A DNA stretch of 30,518 bases from Vulcanimicrobiota bacterium (GCA_003155175.1 PMFP01000039.1:69386-99903); one strand, 5' to 3'. Shown: positions 8,431-16,499, counted from the first letter of the stretch. The notes: generated from the letters alone by a model not told the origin. Numbers and translations: made by a program.

Positions 8431-9574
8431 GAATCGCAATCGCAAGACGAAGAGTGAGTTGGTCGCCGGAGCTCTCGAGCGAGCACGAGCAGATCTCGCC
8501 GATTTGGCGCAGACGGTAGAACACGGTGTGGCGGTGTACGTGCAGCTGTGCGGCCGCCGTCTTGACGTTCTGCCCCACCTCGAAGTAGAGCGCGAGCGTG
8601 CGTTCGAGCTCGGTCTGATGTTTCTCGTCGTAGGCGCGCAGCGGAGCCAGGACGCGCTGCGAAAACGCGCGCAACGCGTCGAGTCCGGCGCCCGAGTACA
8701 ACAGCGGATAGGCTCCGAGATCCTCGTACGCCGCGACGCGCCCCGCCCCGAAAATCCGCCGTCCGATTGCGAGCGCGGCGTACGCGCGTTCCAGGCTCGC
8801 CGCCACGTTCGCGACCGGCTCCGCCGTCCCGACGCCGCCGCTCAGGCGCGTTCCCGGATGGCTTTTGGCGACGGCTTTGGGAAGCAGCGTCGCGGCGGTG
8901 CGCACGTTGCTCGCGTCGTATTCGCGCGGCGCGGCGGCGAAGACGATCACGGCGTTGCCGCGTTCGATATAGCCCGTGTCGGCGTTGCCGCTCCGAAACG
9001 CCCCGGCCGCCGCCGCGCGCAGGTCCGCGAGCGTTGCCGGCGCGTCGGGGTCGTCGTTTTCGGCTTCCAGCACGATGGCGACGTAAGCGGCGGCGGCGAC
9101 GATGCCGCGCGCCGCCGCGTCGTCCCGCGCGGCAGCAGCGTCGTGATGATCGCCCGCGGCAAGGCGTTCCCAGAAGGCCTGCCGCCGGTCGCTCTTGCGG
9201 TTGGGATCGCGCGCGAGCTCGACCGCGATGGAGGCGGCGGTCAGGCGCAGGGCGTGGCTGCACTCGTCGAACGCGTCCGCACCCGCCGGCGAAAAGACCG
9301 AGAGCCAGCCGACGCGGCGCTCGCCCGCCAGGATCGGCCACGTGTATCCCGGTCTTCCGTTGACGTGCGCGCCGCCGCCCTCGGTCAAGCTGCGGGCGCT
9401 GGCCGGAACGGTTTCGCGGCCGGCCGCGGCGACGGGATGCCACTGCTCGTCCTCGACGAGAACGCCGAGTCCGGTCGCCGAGGCGAGATGCGCGGCGAGA
9501 GCCTTCGCACCGCCGCCGCCGGCGGCGACGCGCGCGAGGCCCTCGGCGAAGACCACGATCTCGTCGGGAGTCAT
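8414..9574 (-). CDS. PucR-family transcriptional regulator
   Basis: 386 residues. The N-terminal third looks like a GAF-type ligand domain (ASATGLGVLVEDEQWHPVAAA). The middle resembles the GGDEF-like fold found in CdaR/PucR proteins (YVAIVLEAENDD). The C-terminal 60 residues form the PucR helix-turn-helix (LALYFEVGQNVKTAAAQLHVHRHTVFYRLRQIGEI). The gene runs directly into the glutamine synthetase-like gene with a 17-bp overlap, so it probably regulates that enzyme in response to a small metabolite. An AAGGG lies 5 nt before the ATG. Divergent from the diguanylate cyclase gene. Confidence 0.9.
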   Translation of the reverse strand: MTPDEIVVFAEGLARVAAGGGGAKALAAHLASATGLGVLVEDEQWHPVAAAGRETVPASARSLTEGGGAHVNGRPGYTWPILAGERRVGWLSVFSPAGADAFDECSHALRLTAASIAVELARDPNRKSDRRQAFWERLAAGDHHDAAAARDDAAARGIVAAAAYVAIVLEAENDDPDAPATLADLRAAAAGAFRSGNADTGYIERGNAVIVFAAAPREYDASNVRTAATLLPKAVAKSHPGTRLSGGVGTAEPVANVAASLERAYAALAIGRRIFGAGRVAAYEDLGAYPLLYSGAGLDALRAFSQRVLAPLRAYDEKHQTELERTLALYFEVGQNVKTAAAQLHVHRHTVFYRLRQIGEICSCSLESSGDQLTLRLAIAIHALHA

Positions 9575-9591
9575 GCGTAGCCCTTCGGCGA

Positions 9592-11088
9592 ATGAACGGG
9601 GTGTTCTTCGAGAGGCGACTTTTTGTGGAGGAAAACGTTCTGCGGGCGGCCAGGGCCTCGATGTACGAGGAGATCCCGGACGCCGTGGTGCTGTGGGACC
9701 TGGAAGGGCGTTTGATGTCCGCGAACGCGGCGACCGAGATGCTCTCTGGATATACCCGCTCGGAGATGAACGGCACGCGGATCATCGACTACGTGCTGCG
9801 ATCCGACGTGGAGCGCATCGTCCGCGCGGTTCGCACGATCGCGACGGGCCGCACCGATTCGTTCTCGGCCCACATGCGGCATCGCGACGGGCGCACCGTT
9901 CCCATCGAGTGCAAGGCTTTTCCGGCCCGCGCCCCCGACGGGACGGTCGCGGGCGTCTTCACGCGGCTGCGCGACGTCGTCGAGCTGCGGGCCGCCGAAG
10001 AGCAGGTCACGCTCAACCAGCGCGCGATCGAGGAGCAGAGCGAGCGAATCCGGCGCTTGTTTTTGACGGCGGCCAGTCGCGGAGAGTCCAACGAACAACA
10101 GATCGACAACGTGTTGCGGCTCGGGCTGGAACTGTTCGGATTCGATTGCGCCTACATATCGCGTTTCGACGGGGAGCGGGTGGTGATTCGCAACGTCGCC
10201 GGAGATGCGGGCGGCAGCCTCTTTCCGGGGGCGATCTTTCGCGCCGAAACCGCCCTGTCGCGGCACGTGCGAGAAAACAGCACGCTGTCGATTCCGGATT
10301 TCGACGCGCCGGAATGGAAGGACGAATCGGCCAACGCGCACGGCGTTTGGCGTGCCTTTTTCGCCGCGCAACTCGTGGTCGGCAAGGGCCCCTTCGGCGC
10401 GCTGATCTTTGCCAGCCGTAAACCGCGCAGCGCGCGTCTGGACGCGCGCGACAGCGATCTCATCGGCTTGATGGCCCTCTTCGTCGCCAGCGTTATCGAG
10501 CGCATCGCCGCCGACGAGCGAATCCGGGAACTCGCGTTCACCGACGCGCTCACGGGCCTGCCCAATCGCGTCCTCTGGGCCGACCGTTCCGCCCTTGCGG
10601 TCGCGACCGCCAAGCGCTACGGACAGGGCTTCGCGGTGATGTACATCGACATCGACCTGTTCAAGAGCGTCAACGATGCGTTCGGACACCACGTCGGAGA
10701 CGAGTTCTTACGAGCGGCCGCGGCGCGATTGCGTTCGACGCTGCGCGAGAGCGATACGCTGGCACGGTTCGGCGGAGACGAGTTCGTGATCTTGCAAACG
10801 ATGGTCAGCAAGCCGTCCGACGCTTCCGATCTGGCGCGAAAGGTGACGGCCGCGATGCAGCGGCCGATCCAGGCGGCCGGCCGCGAGTTCACGATTCGCT
10901 TGAGTATCGGCATCGCGTTATACCCGGCGGACTCCACGGACGTCGAGACGCTGATGCAATTGGCCGACGAAGCGCTCTACCTCGCCAAGGCTCGAGGGCG
11001 TAACCGGTGGTGCTTTGCCGGCGAGGAACGCAAGGATCCGTCTCGCGACGGGAGCGCCGTTCCTAGCCTCCCAGAAGTTGCGGAATGA
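9592..11088 (+). CDS. PAS-GAF-GGDEF diguanylate cyclase
   Basis: 498 residues. A PAS domain spans about 25-130 (IPDAVVLWDLEGRLMSANAA), a GAF domain about 150-300, and a GGDEF domain about 315-475. The intact catalytic signature GGDEF is preceded by RESD at the spacing of the c-di-GMP inhibitory I-site, so this is probably an active, feedback-controlled cyclase making c-di-GMP. There is no membrane segment. The start is uncertain: ATG 9592 leaves only 17 bp to the divergent pucR, while GTG 9625 has GAGAGG 9 nt upstream and may be the true start. The 3' end overlaps the convergent Nramp gene by 26 bp. Confidence 0.92.
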   Translation: MNGVFFERRLFVEENVLRAARASMYEEIPDAVVLWDLEGRLMSANAATEMLSGYTRSEMNGTRIIDYVLRSDVERIVRAVRTIATGRTDSFSAHMRHRDGRTVPIECKAFPARAPDGTVAGVFTRLRDVVELRAAEEQVTLNQRAIEEQSERIRRLFLTAASRGESNEQQIDNVLRLGLELFGFDCAYISRFDGERVVIRNVAGDAGGSLFPGAIFRAETALSRHVRENSTLSIPDFDAPEWKDESANAHGVWRAFFAAQLVVGKGPFGALIFASRKPRSARLDARDSDLIGLMALFVASVIERIAADERIRELAFTDALTGLPNRVLWADRSALAVATAKRYGQGFAVMYIDIDLFKSVNDAFGHHVGDEFLRAAAARLRSTLRESDTLARFGGDEFVILQTMVSKPSDASDLARKVTAAMQRPIQAAGREFTIRLSIGIALYPADSTDVETLMQLADEALYLAKARGRNRWCFAGEERKDPSRDGSAVPSLPEVAE

Positions 11089-12355
11089 ACTGCCCGAGCA
11101 CGTAGACGACCGATAGGCATCCGATCACGATAACCGTCGTCCATGCGACGACGTTCGCGGCGCGCGAATTGGTGTACGCGCCCATCACGCTCTTCCGGTT
11201 GATCACGATCAACATGAGCACGAGCTCGGCCGGCAAGAGAATGCCTTGCAACACCTGGGAAAAGAGAATGAACCGCAGGAGCGGCAGGCCCGGAATCAAC
11301 ACGATGACGGCGCCGAGCACGAGGCCCGCCGCGAAGAGCGTGAAGAATACCGGGGCCTCCGAGAACTTGCGATCGATGGCCGCTTCGAAACCGAGGGCTT
11401 CGCACACGACGTACGCCGTCGAAAGGGGCAAGACGGTTGCGGTGAAGAGACCGGCGTTGAGGATGCCGAATGCAAACAGAAGCGATGCGAGCGGACCGGC
11501 GAGCGGCTTGAGGGTGACGGCAAAGTCGCCGGCTTGCTGCGGTATCGCGATGTGTGCGCCGTGTTGATTGGCGACGTAGATGGTCGCGGCGCTGGCGATA
11601 ATCATGAAACCGGCCAAGGCGATGGCCAGGATCGACCCGTTCACGACGTCGGCGCGCGCCATCGGCAGATCTTCGACCCGCGAGCCTTTGTCCACGACGG
11701 CGGACTGGAGAAAGAACTGCATGTAGGGCGAGATCGTGGTGCCGATGATGCCGACGAGCATCGCCAGCCATCCGGCGGTGCGCAGGTCGAAGCTGGGCAC
11801 GACGGCCGCATGCGCGACGGCCTTCCAGTCGGGATGCGCTAGGATAGCCGACGCGATATAGGTCAGATAGACGAGCGAGAGAACCACGAAGGTTCGCTCG
11901 ACGACGCGGTTGTTGAAACGCAGGACGAAGAAGAAGACCGCGACCAACGCGACGGGAACCGAGATGTAGCCCGAGACGTGGAAGATCTCGGTCGCCGCGC
12001 GGATGCCGGCGAACTCGGTGGACGTGATCAGCGTGTTGATGAAGAACAGCGTCGCCATCGCGATGAACGAGGTGCGCACGCCGAAATTCTCGCGGAAGAG
12101 CGCCGCCAGGCCCTTTCCCGTGACGCATCCCATCCGGGTCGCCATCTCTTGCACCACGATGAGCGCGACGGCGATCGGAATCAGCGACCAGAGAAGGCTG
12201 TATCCGAACTGCGCGCCGGCTTGAGAATACGTCGCGATGCCGCCGACGTCGTTCCCGGCCGACGCGGTAATGAAGCCCGGCCCCAGGACCGCGGCGACGA
12301 GAAGCAGGCGTCGCAGAATGGGGCGCTGCCGCGTAGCGACGGGAGCCTCGTTCAA
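11063..12355 (-). CDS. Nramp-related transporter, probable Mg2+ importer (NRMT-like)
   Basis: 430 residues with about 11 hydrophobic helices, SLC11/Nramp family (GPGFITAS, YSQAGAQFGYSLLW). In TM1 the canonical DPGN metal motif reads D36-V-G-G39: the aspartate is kept and the asparagine lost. In TM6 the canonical A-x-M-P-H is replaced by TTISPY (S209 in place of the Mn/Fe-binding Met). Loss of the soft Met ligand is characteristic of Nramp-related Mg2+ transporters. The TTG start overlaps the stop of the MgtE_N/CBS gene (TTGA), and the operon is led by an M-box riboswitch, so Mg2+ is the likely substrate. Mn2+ or other divalent ions are not excluded. Confidence 0.88.
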   Translation of the reverse strand: MNEAPVATRQRPILRRLLLVAAVLGPGFITASAGNDVGGIATYSQAGAQFGYSLLWSLIPIAVALIVVQEMATRMGCVTGKGLAALFRENFGVRTSFIAMATLFFINTLITSTEFAGIRAATEIFHVSGYISVPVALVAVFFFVLRFNNRVVERTFVVLSLVYLTYIASAILAHPDWKAVAHAAVVPSFDLRTAGWLAMLVGIIGTTISPYMQFFLQSAVVDKGSRVEDLPMARADVVNGSILAIALAGFMIIASAATIYVANQHGAHIAIPQQAGDFAVTLKPLAGPLASLLFAFGILNAGLFTATVLPLSTAYVVCEALGFEAAIDRKFSEAPVFFTLFAAGLVLGAVIVLIPGLPLLRFILFSQVLQGILLPAELVLMLIVINRKSVMGAYTNSRAANVVAWTTVIVIGCLSVVYVLGQFIPQLLGG

Positions 12356-13653
12356 ACTCCTGCGATCTCCGTTTTCGGGCCGCGGCGTCGCGCGGTGAAG
12401 TGCGGAATCTTGCGCGCGAGGTCTTCGGGCATGATCGCGTCGATGGCGTCGTCGACCGTCACGATTCCGAGCATCTTCCCGTCGTTCGTGATGACGGGAA
12501 CCGCCATCAGATCGTAGCGAGCGATGGTCGCGGCGACGTCGTCGGCTTCCATGTCGGGATGAACCGTGATGATGTCGGTATCCATGATGTCGTGAATCGT
12601 CGCGGAGGGATCCGCGAGCAGCAGCGTGCGCAGCGAGAGCACCCCCAGCAGCGTGTCTTCCCGGTCCACGACGAAGAGGTAATAAATGAACTCGGAGGTA
12701 GGAGCGATTTCGCGAATCTTGCGAATCGTCGCCTCGGCGGTACGGTGCGGGTAGATCCAGGTATAGTCCGTCGTCATCAGGCCGCCGGCAGTATCTTCCG
12801 GGTATTTTACGAGCTCGCGCAGCTCGCTGGCGGTGTATTCGCTCATCTCCGCTAGCAGCTCGCGCTGGCGTTCCTCGTCGAGTTCCGCCAGCAAGTCCGC
12901 GGCGTCGTCCGAGTCCATCTCTTCGATGATGTCGGCGGCGCGCTCGGTACCGATGTCGTCGATCAGCGTCTTCTGCGTGTCGGCGTCGAGATGTTCGAAG
13001 GCGTCGGCCGCCGTCTCGTCGTCGAGCTGCCGCACCACCGCCGCCGCCTCGGGTGCGGAAAGGTCGCCGATGATGCCCGCGAGCTCCGAAGGATGCATGC
13101 GCGCGAGCTTACTCTCCTTGACGGAGAGGCGAACCTGAGTCGGATTGGCGTCGCGGATCGGCGCGACGGAATCCCACGCGATCATCGAACGGGGAACGCT
13201 GCGATAAATTCCCGGCGCGAACCGCTTGCCGAACGACTTGAGTCCGAGGCGGCGCATGAGGCCGGCCACGCCCACGTCGGCGGCGACGACGTGCATGCGA
13301 TCGCCCGCTCGAGCGACCTCGATGTCGTTGATGCGAACGACCTTGCGCCCGTCTACGTCCACGATTTGCTTGTCGAGCAGGTCCGCGATGAGAAAGAGCG
13401 CGTCTTGATCGGGCGGCGCCGGCTCTTTCGGCGTGAGCGTGAGAGCCACGGTTCCGTCGCGATCCACGTCCGCTACGGTGTCCATAGGCGCGAAACGCAG
13501 GCCTTGGACGGTCTTGATGATCAAGCCGTCGATGAGCGGGAATTTGCCGTCCGGGTCGTTGACGAGAAAATCCGAAACTTTGCCGACGGGGATGTCGTTG
13601 ACGGTCGCTTTGCGGCCGACGAGTTCGGAGATGAAGCCTTCCGTAAACGCCAT
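12352..13653 (-). CDS. soluble PRC-barrel / MgtE_N / CBS magnesium-sensor-like protein
   Basis: 433 residues without membrane helices. Residues about 8-75 and 86-125 look like two PRC-barrel-type domains. Residues about 180-285 form the MgtE N-domain superhelix (MHPSELAGIIGDL, LDDETAADAFEHLD, IIEEMDSDDAADLLAELDEE). Residues 284-292 carry the MgtE hallmark YPEDTAGGLMT, followed by two CBS domains (about 292-350 and 355-410). In MgtE channels this N-CBS module binds Mg2+ and gates the pore; here the pore is absent and the next gene encodes an Nramp-type transporter. It is preceded by a GGGGGTG SD and an M-box leader with terminators. It probably senses cytosolic Mg2+ and controls the transporter. 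Confidence 0.9.
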   Translation of the reverse strand: MAFTEGFISELVGRKATVNDIPVGKVSDFLVNDPDGKFPLIDGLIIKTVQGLRFAPMDTVADVDRDGTVALTLTPKEPAPPDQDALFLIADLLDKQIVDVDGRKVVRINDIEVARAGDRMHVVAADVGVAGLMRRLGLKSFGKRFAPGIYRSVPRSMIAWDSVAPIRDANPTQVRLSVKESKLARMHPSELAGIIGDLSAPEAAAVVRQLDDETAADAFEHLDADTQKTLIDDIGTERAADIIEEMDSDDAADLLAELDEERQRELLAEMSEYTASELRELVKYPEDTAGGLMTTDYTWIYPHRTAEATIRKIREIAPTSEFIYYLFVVDREDTLLGVLSLRTLLLADPSATIHDIMDTDIITVHPDMEADDVAATIARYDLMAVPVITNDGKMLGIVTVDDAIDAIMPEDLARKIPHFTARRRGPKTEIAGV

Positions 13654-13675
13654 GTCCGCTCACCCCCTTTCTTTG

Positions 13676-13701
13676 AAAAACGGGGCGGCACGGCCCCCCG
13701 T
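13676..13701 (-). terminator. second intrinsic terminator in Mg operon leader
   Basis: Read on the minus strand, ACGGGG-GGC-CGT-GCC-g-CCCCGT folds into a 9-bp stem with one bulged G and a 3-nt loop, followed by TTTTT. It lies just before the SD (AAGGGGGTGA) of the MgtE_N/CBS gene and after the first terminator. Both sit between the M-box and the coding start, so they probably act as transcription stops at high Mg2+. The hairpin could also affect ribosome access. Confidence 0.65.
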
Positions 13702-13712
13702 AAACCGCCGAG

Positions 13713-13744
13713 AAAAAATTAAAACCGGTCCGCAAGGCGGCCGG
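13713..13744 (-). terminator. first intrinsic terminator (M-box expression platform)
   Basis: On the minus strand CCGGCCGC-CTT-GCGGaCCGG forms a GC-rich 8-bp stem with a bulged A and a 3-nt loop, followed by TTTTAATTTTTT. It lies about 50 nt after the M-box aptamer and upstream of the first gene, the usual place for a riboswitch-controlled terminator. Confidence 0.8.
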
Positions 13745-13794
13745 CACGAAAATAGGGGCGCAATCGGCATCCCTCATTCGCGTACAAGCTTCGA

Positions 13795-13958
13795 CACCAC
13801 GCACCGTAGAGCATCACCGCCAAGGACGATTCGCTCAGCCGCGTTAGACATCGCCTTGTATCGGCGCAGTCTGGTCTACCCACTTGGCGTCTCTCGACGT
13901 TTCCGGGCAGCGGCCTATGTATTGCGTGGACGCCTCACCTAGCGAGGTATCCTACCTC
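13795..13958 (-). ncRNA. M-box (ykoK-type) magnesium riboswitch
   Basis: The minus strand carries the conserved M-box core in order: GCTAGGTGAGGC (about 13943-13932), CCGCTGCCCGGAAACGTCGA (13912-13893), GAGACGCCAAGTGGGT (13894-13879), and the 3' element GTGATGCTCTACGGTGC (13817-13801). These match the Bacillus mgtE/ykoK leader pattern (TTAGGTGAGGC; CTGCCC..A..GTC; GACGCCAA.TGGGT; GTGCTAAAGCTCTACG). A P1 stem can form between TACCTCGC (13949-13942) and GCGTGGTG (13803-13796) with one mismatch. M-box aptamers bind Mg2+ and switch off magnesium-uptake genes when Mg2+ is plentiful. The leader continues into two intrinsic terminators and then the MgtE_N/CBS-Nramp operon. Confidence 0.93.
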
Positions 13959-13989
13959 TTTAGTATAGGCGCAGGGTCAAGCTGCTAAA
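13953..13989 (-). promoter_or_regulatory. putative promoter of the magnesium operon
   Basis: A good -10 hexamer, TATACT (13967-13962), lies 16 nt downstream of a weak -35-like TTTAGC (13989-13984), inside the last bases of the MATE gene. Transcription would begin near 13956, right at the 5' edge of the M-box. A TTGACC at 13980-13975 is too close to TATACT and too far (20 nt) from the next TAGGAT to be a normal -35. Confidence 0.45.
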
Positions 13990-15340
13990 GTCCCCGGTCC
14001 GCCAGGGCGGGCGTTCGGGTCCACTCGCCGCCGAGGAGTTTGAACTCGGTGAGGGCGCCGCGCGCCGTCCATGCCACGATCCAAGCGAAGGGCACGGCAT
14101 AGAGCCCGATGTGAAGCCGCACGATGCCCAGGTAAGCAAAGGGCGGTACGAGGAGCGCGCAGACGATGCCCATCGCCATCGAGAAGCGCGTGTCGCCGGC
14201 GGCGCGGATCGGGGCCATGGAGACCATCGCCCAGCTTTTGAGCGGCAGCGTGATCGTGTGGAGCGCGAGCGGGAGGGCCGCGCTCGCAGCGACTTGGGCG
14301 TTGAGGGTGAAGACGTACGCCAGGGGCCGCGCGCAGATCGCGATGGCGATTCCGGCGATCGTGCTTACCCACAGCGCGACGCGCCGCCCGCGAGCGAAGA
14401 ACCACTGCGCGCCGGGAACGTCACGCGCACCCAGCCGCTGGCCGATGATGGTTTGCACGGCGCTTTGCAGCGGAATCGGCACGACGAACGTGAGATCCGA
14501 GACGATGTTGAGCGCGCGAAACGCCGAGACCGCCTCCGCGCCCAGCGGCGCTAGCATGGCGACGATGAGCACGTCGGGCAGCATGATGACGAACAAGAAG
14601 ACGGCTTCGGGCGAACCCAGGCGCGCGCACTCGTACGCCAGGCGCCAGTTCCATTCCCAGCGCGAGAAGATCCGGTAAACCGGCCGTTTCCACGTGTAGT
14701 AGACCGCGTACCCCGCGGCGATCGTCTCCGATATCAGCGACGAGACACCCGCGCCGGCGATGCCGAACGGGTGATGCGTCCACCAGCCTAGGCAGAGAAC
14801 GAGCAGCAGCGGAATGTGAACGAGATTGACGATGGCGATGACGAGCACGCCGAGCTTCTGATTGCCCGCCGCGCCCAAACCCACGATGAGCGTGCCCGAT
14901 ACCGCCATCGGCAACAAGCACGCGCAGCGCAAGATGAGATACGTTGCGCTGGCCGGCGCGCTCGGAAGATTCCCCGCGATGGCGTTGACGGCCGCGTGCG
15001 CGCCGAACAGACTAACGGCCGCGGCCGCTATCGCGACGCTCGTCGTAACCAGCGCTCCGGCGCGAATGCTGCGCGCGAAGCCTTCGACGTCGTGATTGCC
15101 GATGCGCTGCGCGCCGATGATCGAGATGCCGCTGCAGAATCCGGCCAGCAGGAACGCGACGGTCAGGAAGAGCGTGCCGGCGGCGGTCGCCCCGGCCAGC
15201 GCGACCACGCCCAGGCTTCCGATGGCGATCGTGTCCACGATGCCCAGCAACTGATCGCCGAGCAGCTGGACGCCGACCGGAATGGAAAGGCGCCGGAACG
15301 CGGCGCCTACGTTGCGATGATCGACGACCATGGAAGCCAT
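13985..15340 (-). CDS. MATE-family multidrug/metabolite exporter
   Basis: 451 residues with about 12 hydrophobic helices in two similar halves. Family features include VQLLGDQLLGIVDTIAIGSLG in the first helix pair and QSAVQTIIGQRLGA at the start of the second half. MATE proteins export cationic drugs or metabolites using Na+ or H+ gradients. The gene begins 4 bp after the stop of the kynureninase-like gene, so it belongs to the tryptophan-degradation operon and may export a pathway product; that substrate is inference. No terminator separates it from the downstream Mg-operon promoter. Confidence 0.9.
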   Translation of the reverse strand: MASMVVDHRNVGAAFRRLSIPVGVQLLGDQLLGIVDTIAIGSLGVVALAGATAAGTLFLTVAFLLAGFCSGISIIGAQRIGNHDVEGFARSIRAGALVTTSVAIAAAAVSLFGAHAAVNAIAGNLPSAPASATYLILRCACLLPMAVSGTLIVGLGAAGNQKLGVLVIAIVNLVHIPLLLVLCLGWWTHHPFGIAGAGVSSLISETIAAGYAVYYTWKRPVYRIFSRWEWNWRLAYECARLGSPEAVFLFVIMLPDVLIVAMLAPLGAEAVSAFRALNIVSDLTFVVPIPLQSAVQTIIGQRLGARDVPGAQWFFARGRRVALWVSTIAGIAIAICARPLAYVFTLNAQVAASAALPLALHTITLPLKSWAMVSMAPIRAAGDTRFSMAMGIVCALLVPPFAYLGIVRLHIGLYAVPFAWIVAWTARGALTEFKLLGGEWTRTPALADRGL

Positions 15341-15344
15341 GGCA

Positions 15345-16499
15345 CTACCTGCGCAAGCGGGTCAGCTCGTCGAAGAGCGCGTCCACCTCGCCGTCGGTCG
15401 TATAGAAATGCGGCCCGATGCGCAGGCCGCAGTCCGGACGGTAATCCACGAAAACGCGGCGCTGCACGAGCGCGCGATACGCTCGCTCGGCGCCGTCGAA
15501 GTCTACGCCCACCCATCCACCGCGGCGCTCGGGCTCGAGCGGCGTGTTCACGCGCAGACCGCGCTCGAGCGCCAGTTCGGCGATCTTCGTCGTGAGGCGA
15601 ACGTTGTGCCCGCGAATGCGCGCGACGCCGATGCTTCGCACGAGATCGTGGCCCGGTTGCGCGACGACGTACCCGGGGATCGTCGGCGTGCCGTGTCCGA
15701 ATCGGTACATCGAGGTCGCGTAGGAAATCGGCGCGGCCTCGAAGGCGAAGGGGCGCTCGTGCGCCATCCAGCCCGTGACGGCCGGGCGAAAGCGCTCGCG
15801 CAGTTCGGGCTTGACGTAGATCCAACCGCAGCCGGGACCGCCGAGCAGCCACTTGTGCGAGCCGCCGGTTACCACGTCGAGATCCCACTCGACGACGTCG
15901 TAGGGATAGACGCCGGTGGTTTGATAGGCGTCCACGCACAGTAGCGCTCCCGTTTCGCGGCAGCGTGCCTGAATCGCGCGTACGTCGGCCACGGCGCCGG
16001 AGACGTAGTAGGCGTGCGAAATGACGACCAGTGCCGTTTTTTCGCCGATCGCCGCGCAGATGCGCTCGGTCGGAATGGTGCGGCCGTCGTCCGAGGAAAC
16101 GACGCGGCATTGCGCGCCGTACCGTTCCCACTCGCGCCACACGTAGGTCAGCGACGGGAACTGGAGCGATTCGTACACAACTTCGTTGCGCTCCGTGCGA
16201 AAGTCGAAACACGTTGCAAGCGCCGCCTGCAACACCGAGACGTTCGGGCCGAGAAAGACGCTGCCGGACGGCGCGCCGACGATCCGTCCGATCCCGTCGG
16301 CGATCTCGCCGATGCGCGGCAACCAGAGTTCCCACGCCTCGGGCCCTTCGCTCGCCCACTCGTCCCAATAGCGGTCCAGCGCGGCTTTCGCTTCGAGCGG
16401 CGCGGCACCCATCGAGTGGCTGACTAAATACGTGGAGTCTTTGAGGATGGGGAAACGGTCCCGTTCGACCGCTTGCGTGGCGGCATCGGCTTCACGCAT
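15345..16499 (-). CDS. kynU: kynureninase-like PLP enzyme (class V aminotransferase fold)
   Basis: 384 residues. The PLP lysine is K216 in GGSHKWLLGGPG and the cofactor-binding aspartate is D190 in CVDAYQTTGVYPYDV. It has the kynureninase/class V features HSMGAAP near the start and RFGHGTPTIPGYVVAQPG later. Kynureninase cleaves kynurenine to anthranilate and alanine. The assignment is strengthened by the 8-bp overlap with tryptophan 2,3-dioxygenase upstream. At 384 residues it is shorter than classical kynureninase (about 415-460), so a related class V lyase or desulfurase is possible. MATE follows 4 bp after the stop. Confidence 0.78.
   Translation of the reverse strand: MREADAATQAVERDRFPILKDSTYLVSHSMGAAPLEAKAALDRYWDEWASEGPEAWELWLPRIGEIADGIGRIVGAPSGSVFLGPNVSVLQAALATCFDFRTERNEVVYESLQFPSLTYVWREWERYGAQCRVVSSDDGRTIPTERICAAIGEKTALVVISHAYYVSGAVADVRAIQARCRETGALLCVDAYQTTGVYPYDVVEWDLDVVTGGSHKWLLGGPGCGWIYVKPELRERFRPAVTGWMAHERPFAFEAAPISYATSMYRFGHGTPTIPGYVVAQPGHDLVRSIGVARIRGHNVRLTTKIAELALERGLRVNTPLEPERRGGWVGVDFDGAERAYRALVQRRVFVDYRPDCGLRIGPHFYTTDGEVDALFDELTRLRR

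Noticed and set aside
7189..9580. Long plus-strand open frames opposite the glutamine synthetase and pucR genes
   Set aside because: They are mirror frames of well-recognised genes in GC-rich DNA, with no SD and no recognisable domains.
13653..13980. yybP-ykoY manganese riboswitch, considered because an Nramp gene is downstream
   Set aside because: The leader matches the M-box core in order and spacing.
13975..13980. TTGACC as the -35 box of the Mg operon
   Set aside because: It lies 7 nt from TATACT and 20 nt from TAGGAT, neither a workable spacing.
14816..15595. Plus-strand frame of 259 codons opposite MATE and kynU
   Set aside because: Arg/Asp/Ala-rich shadow composition; both opposing genes are clearly real.
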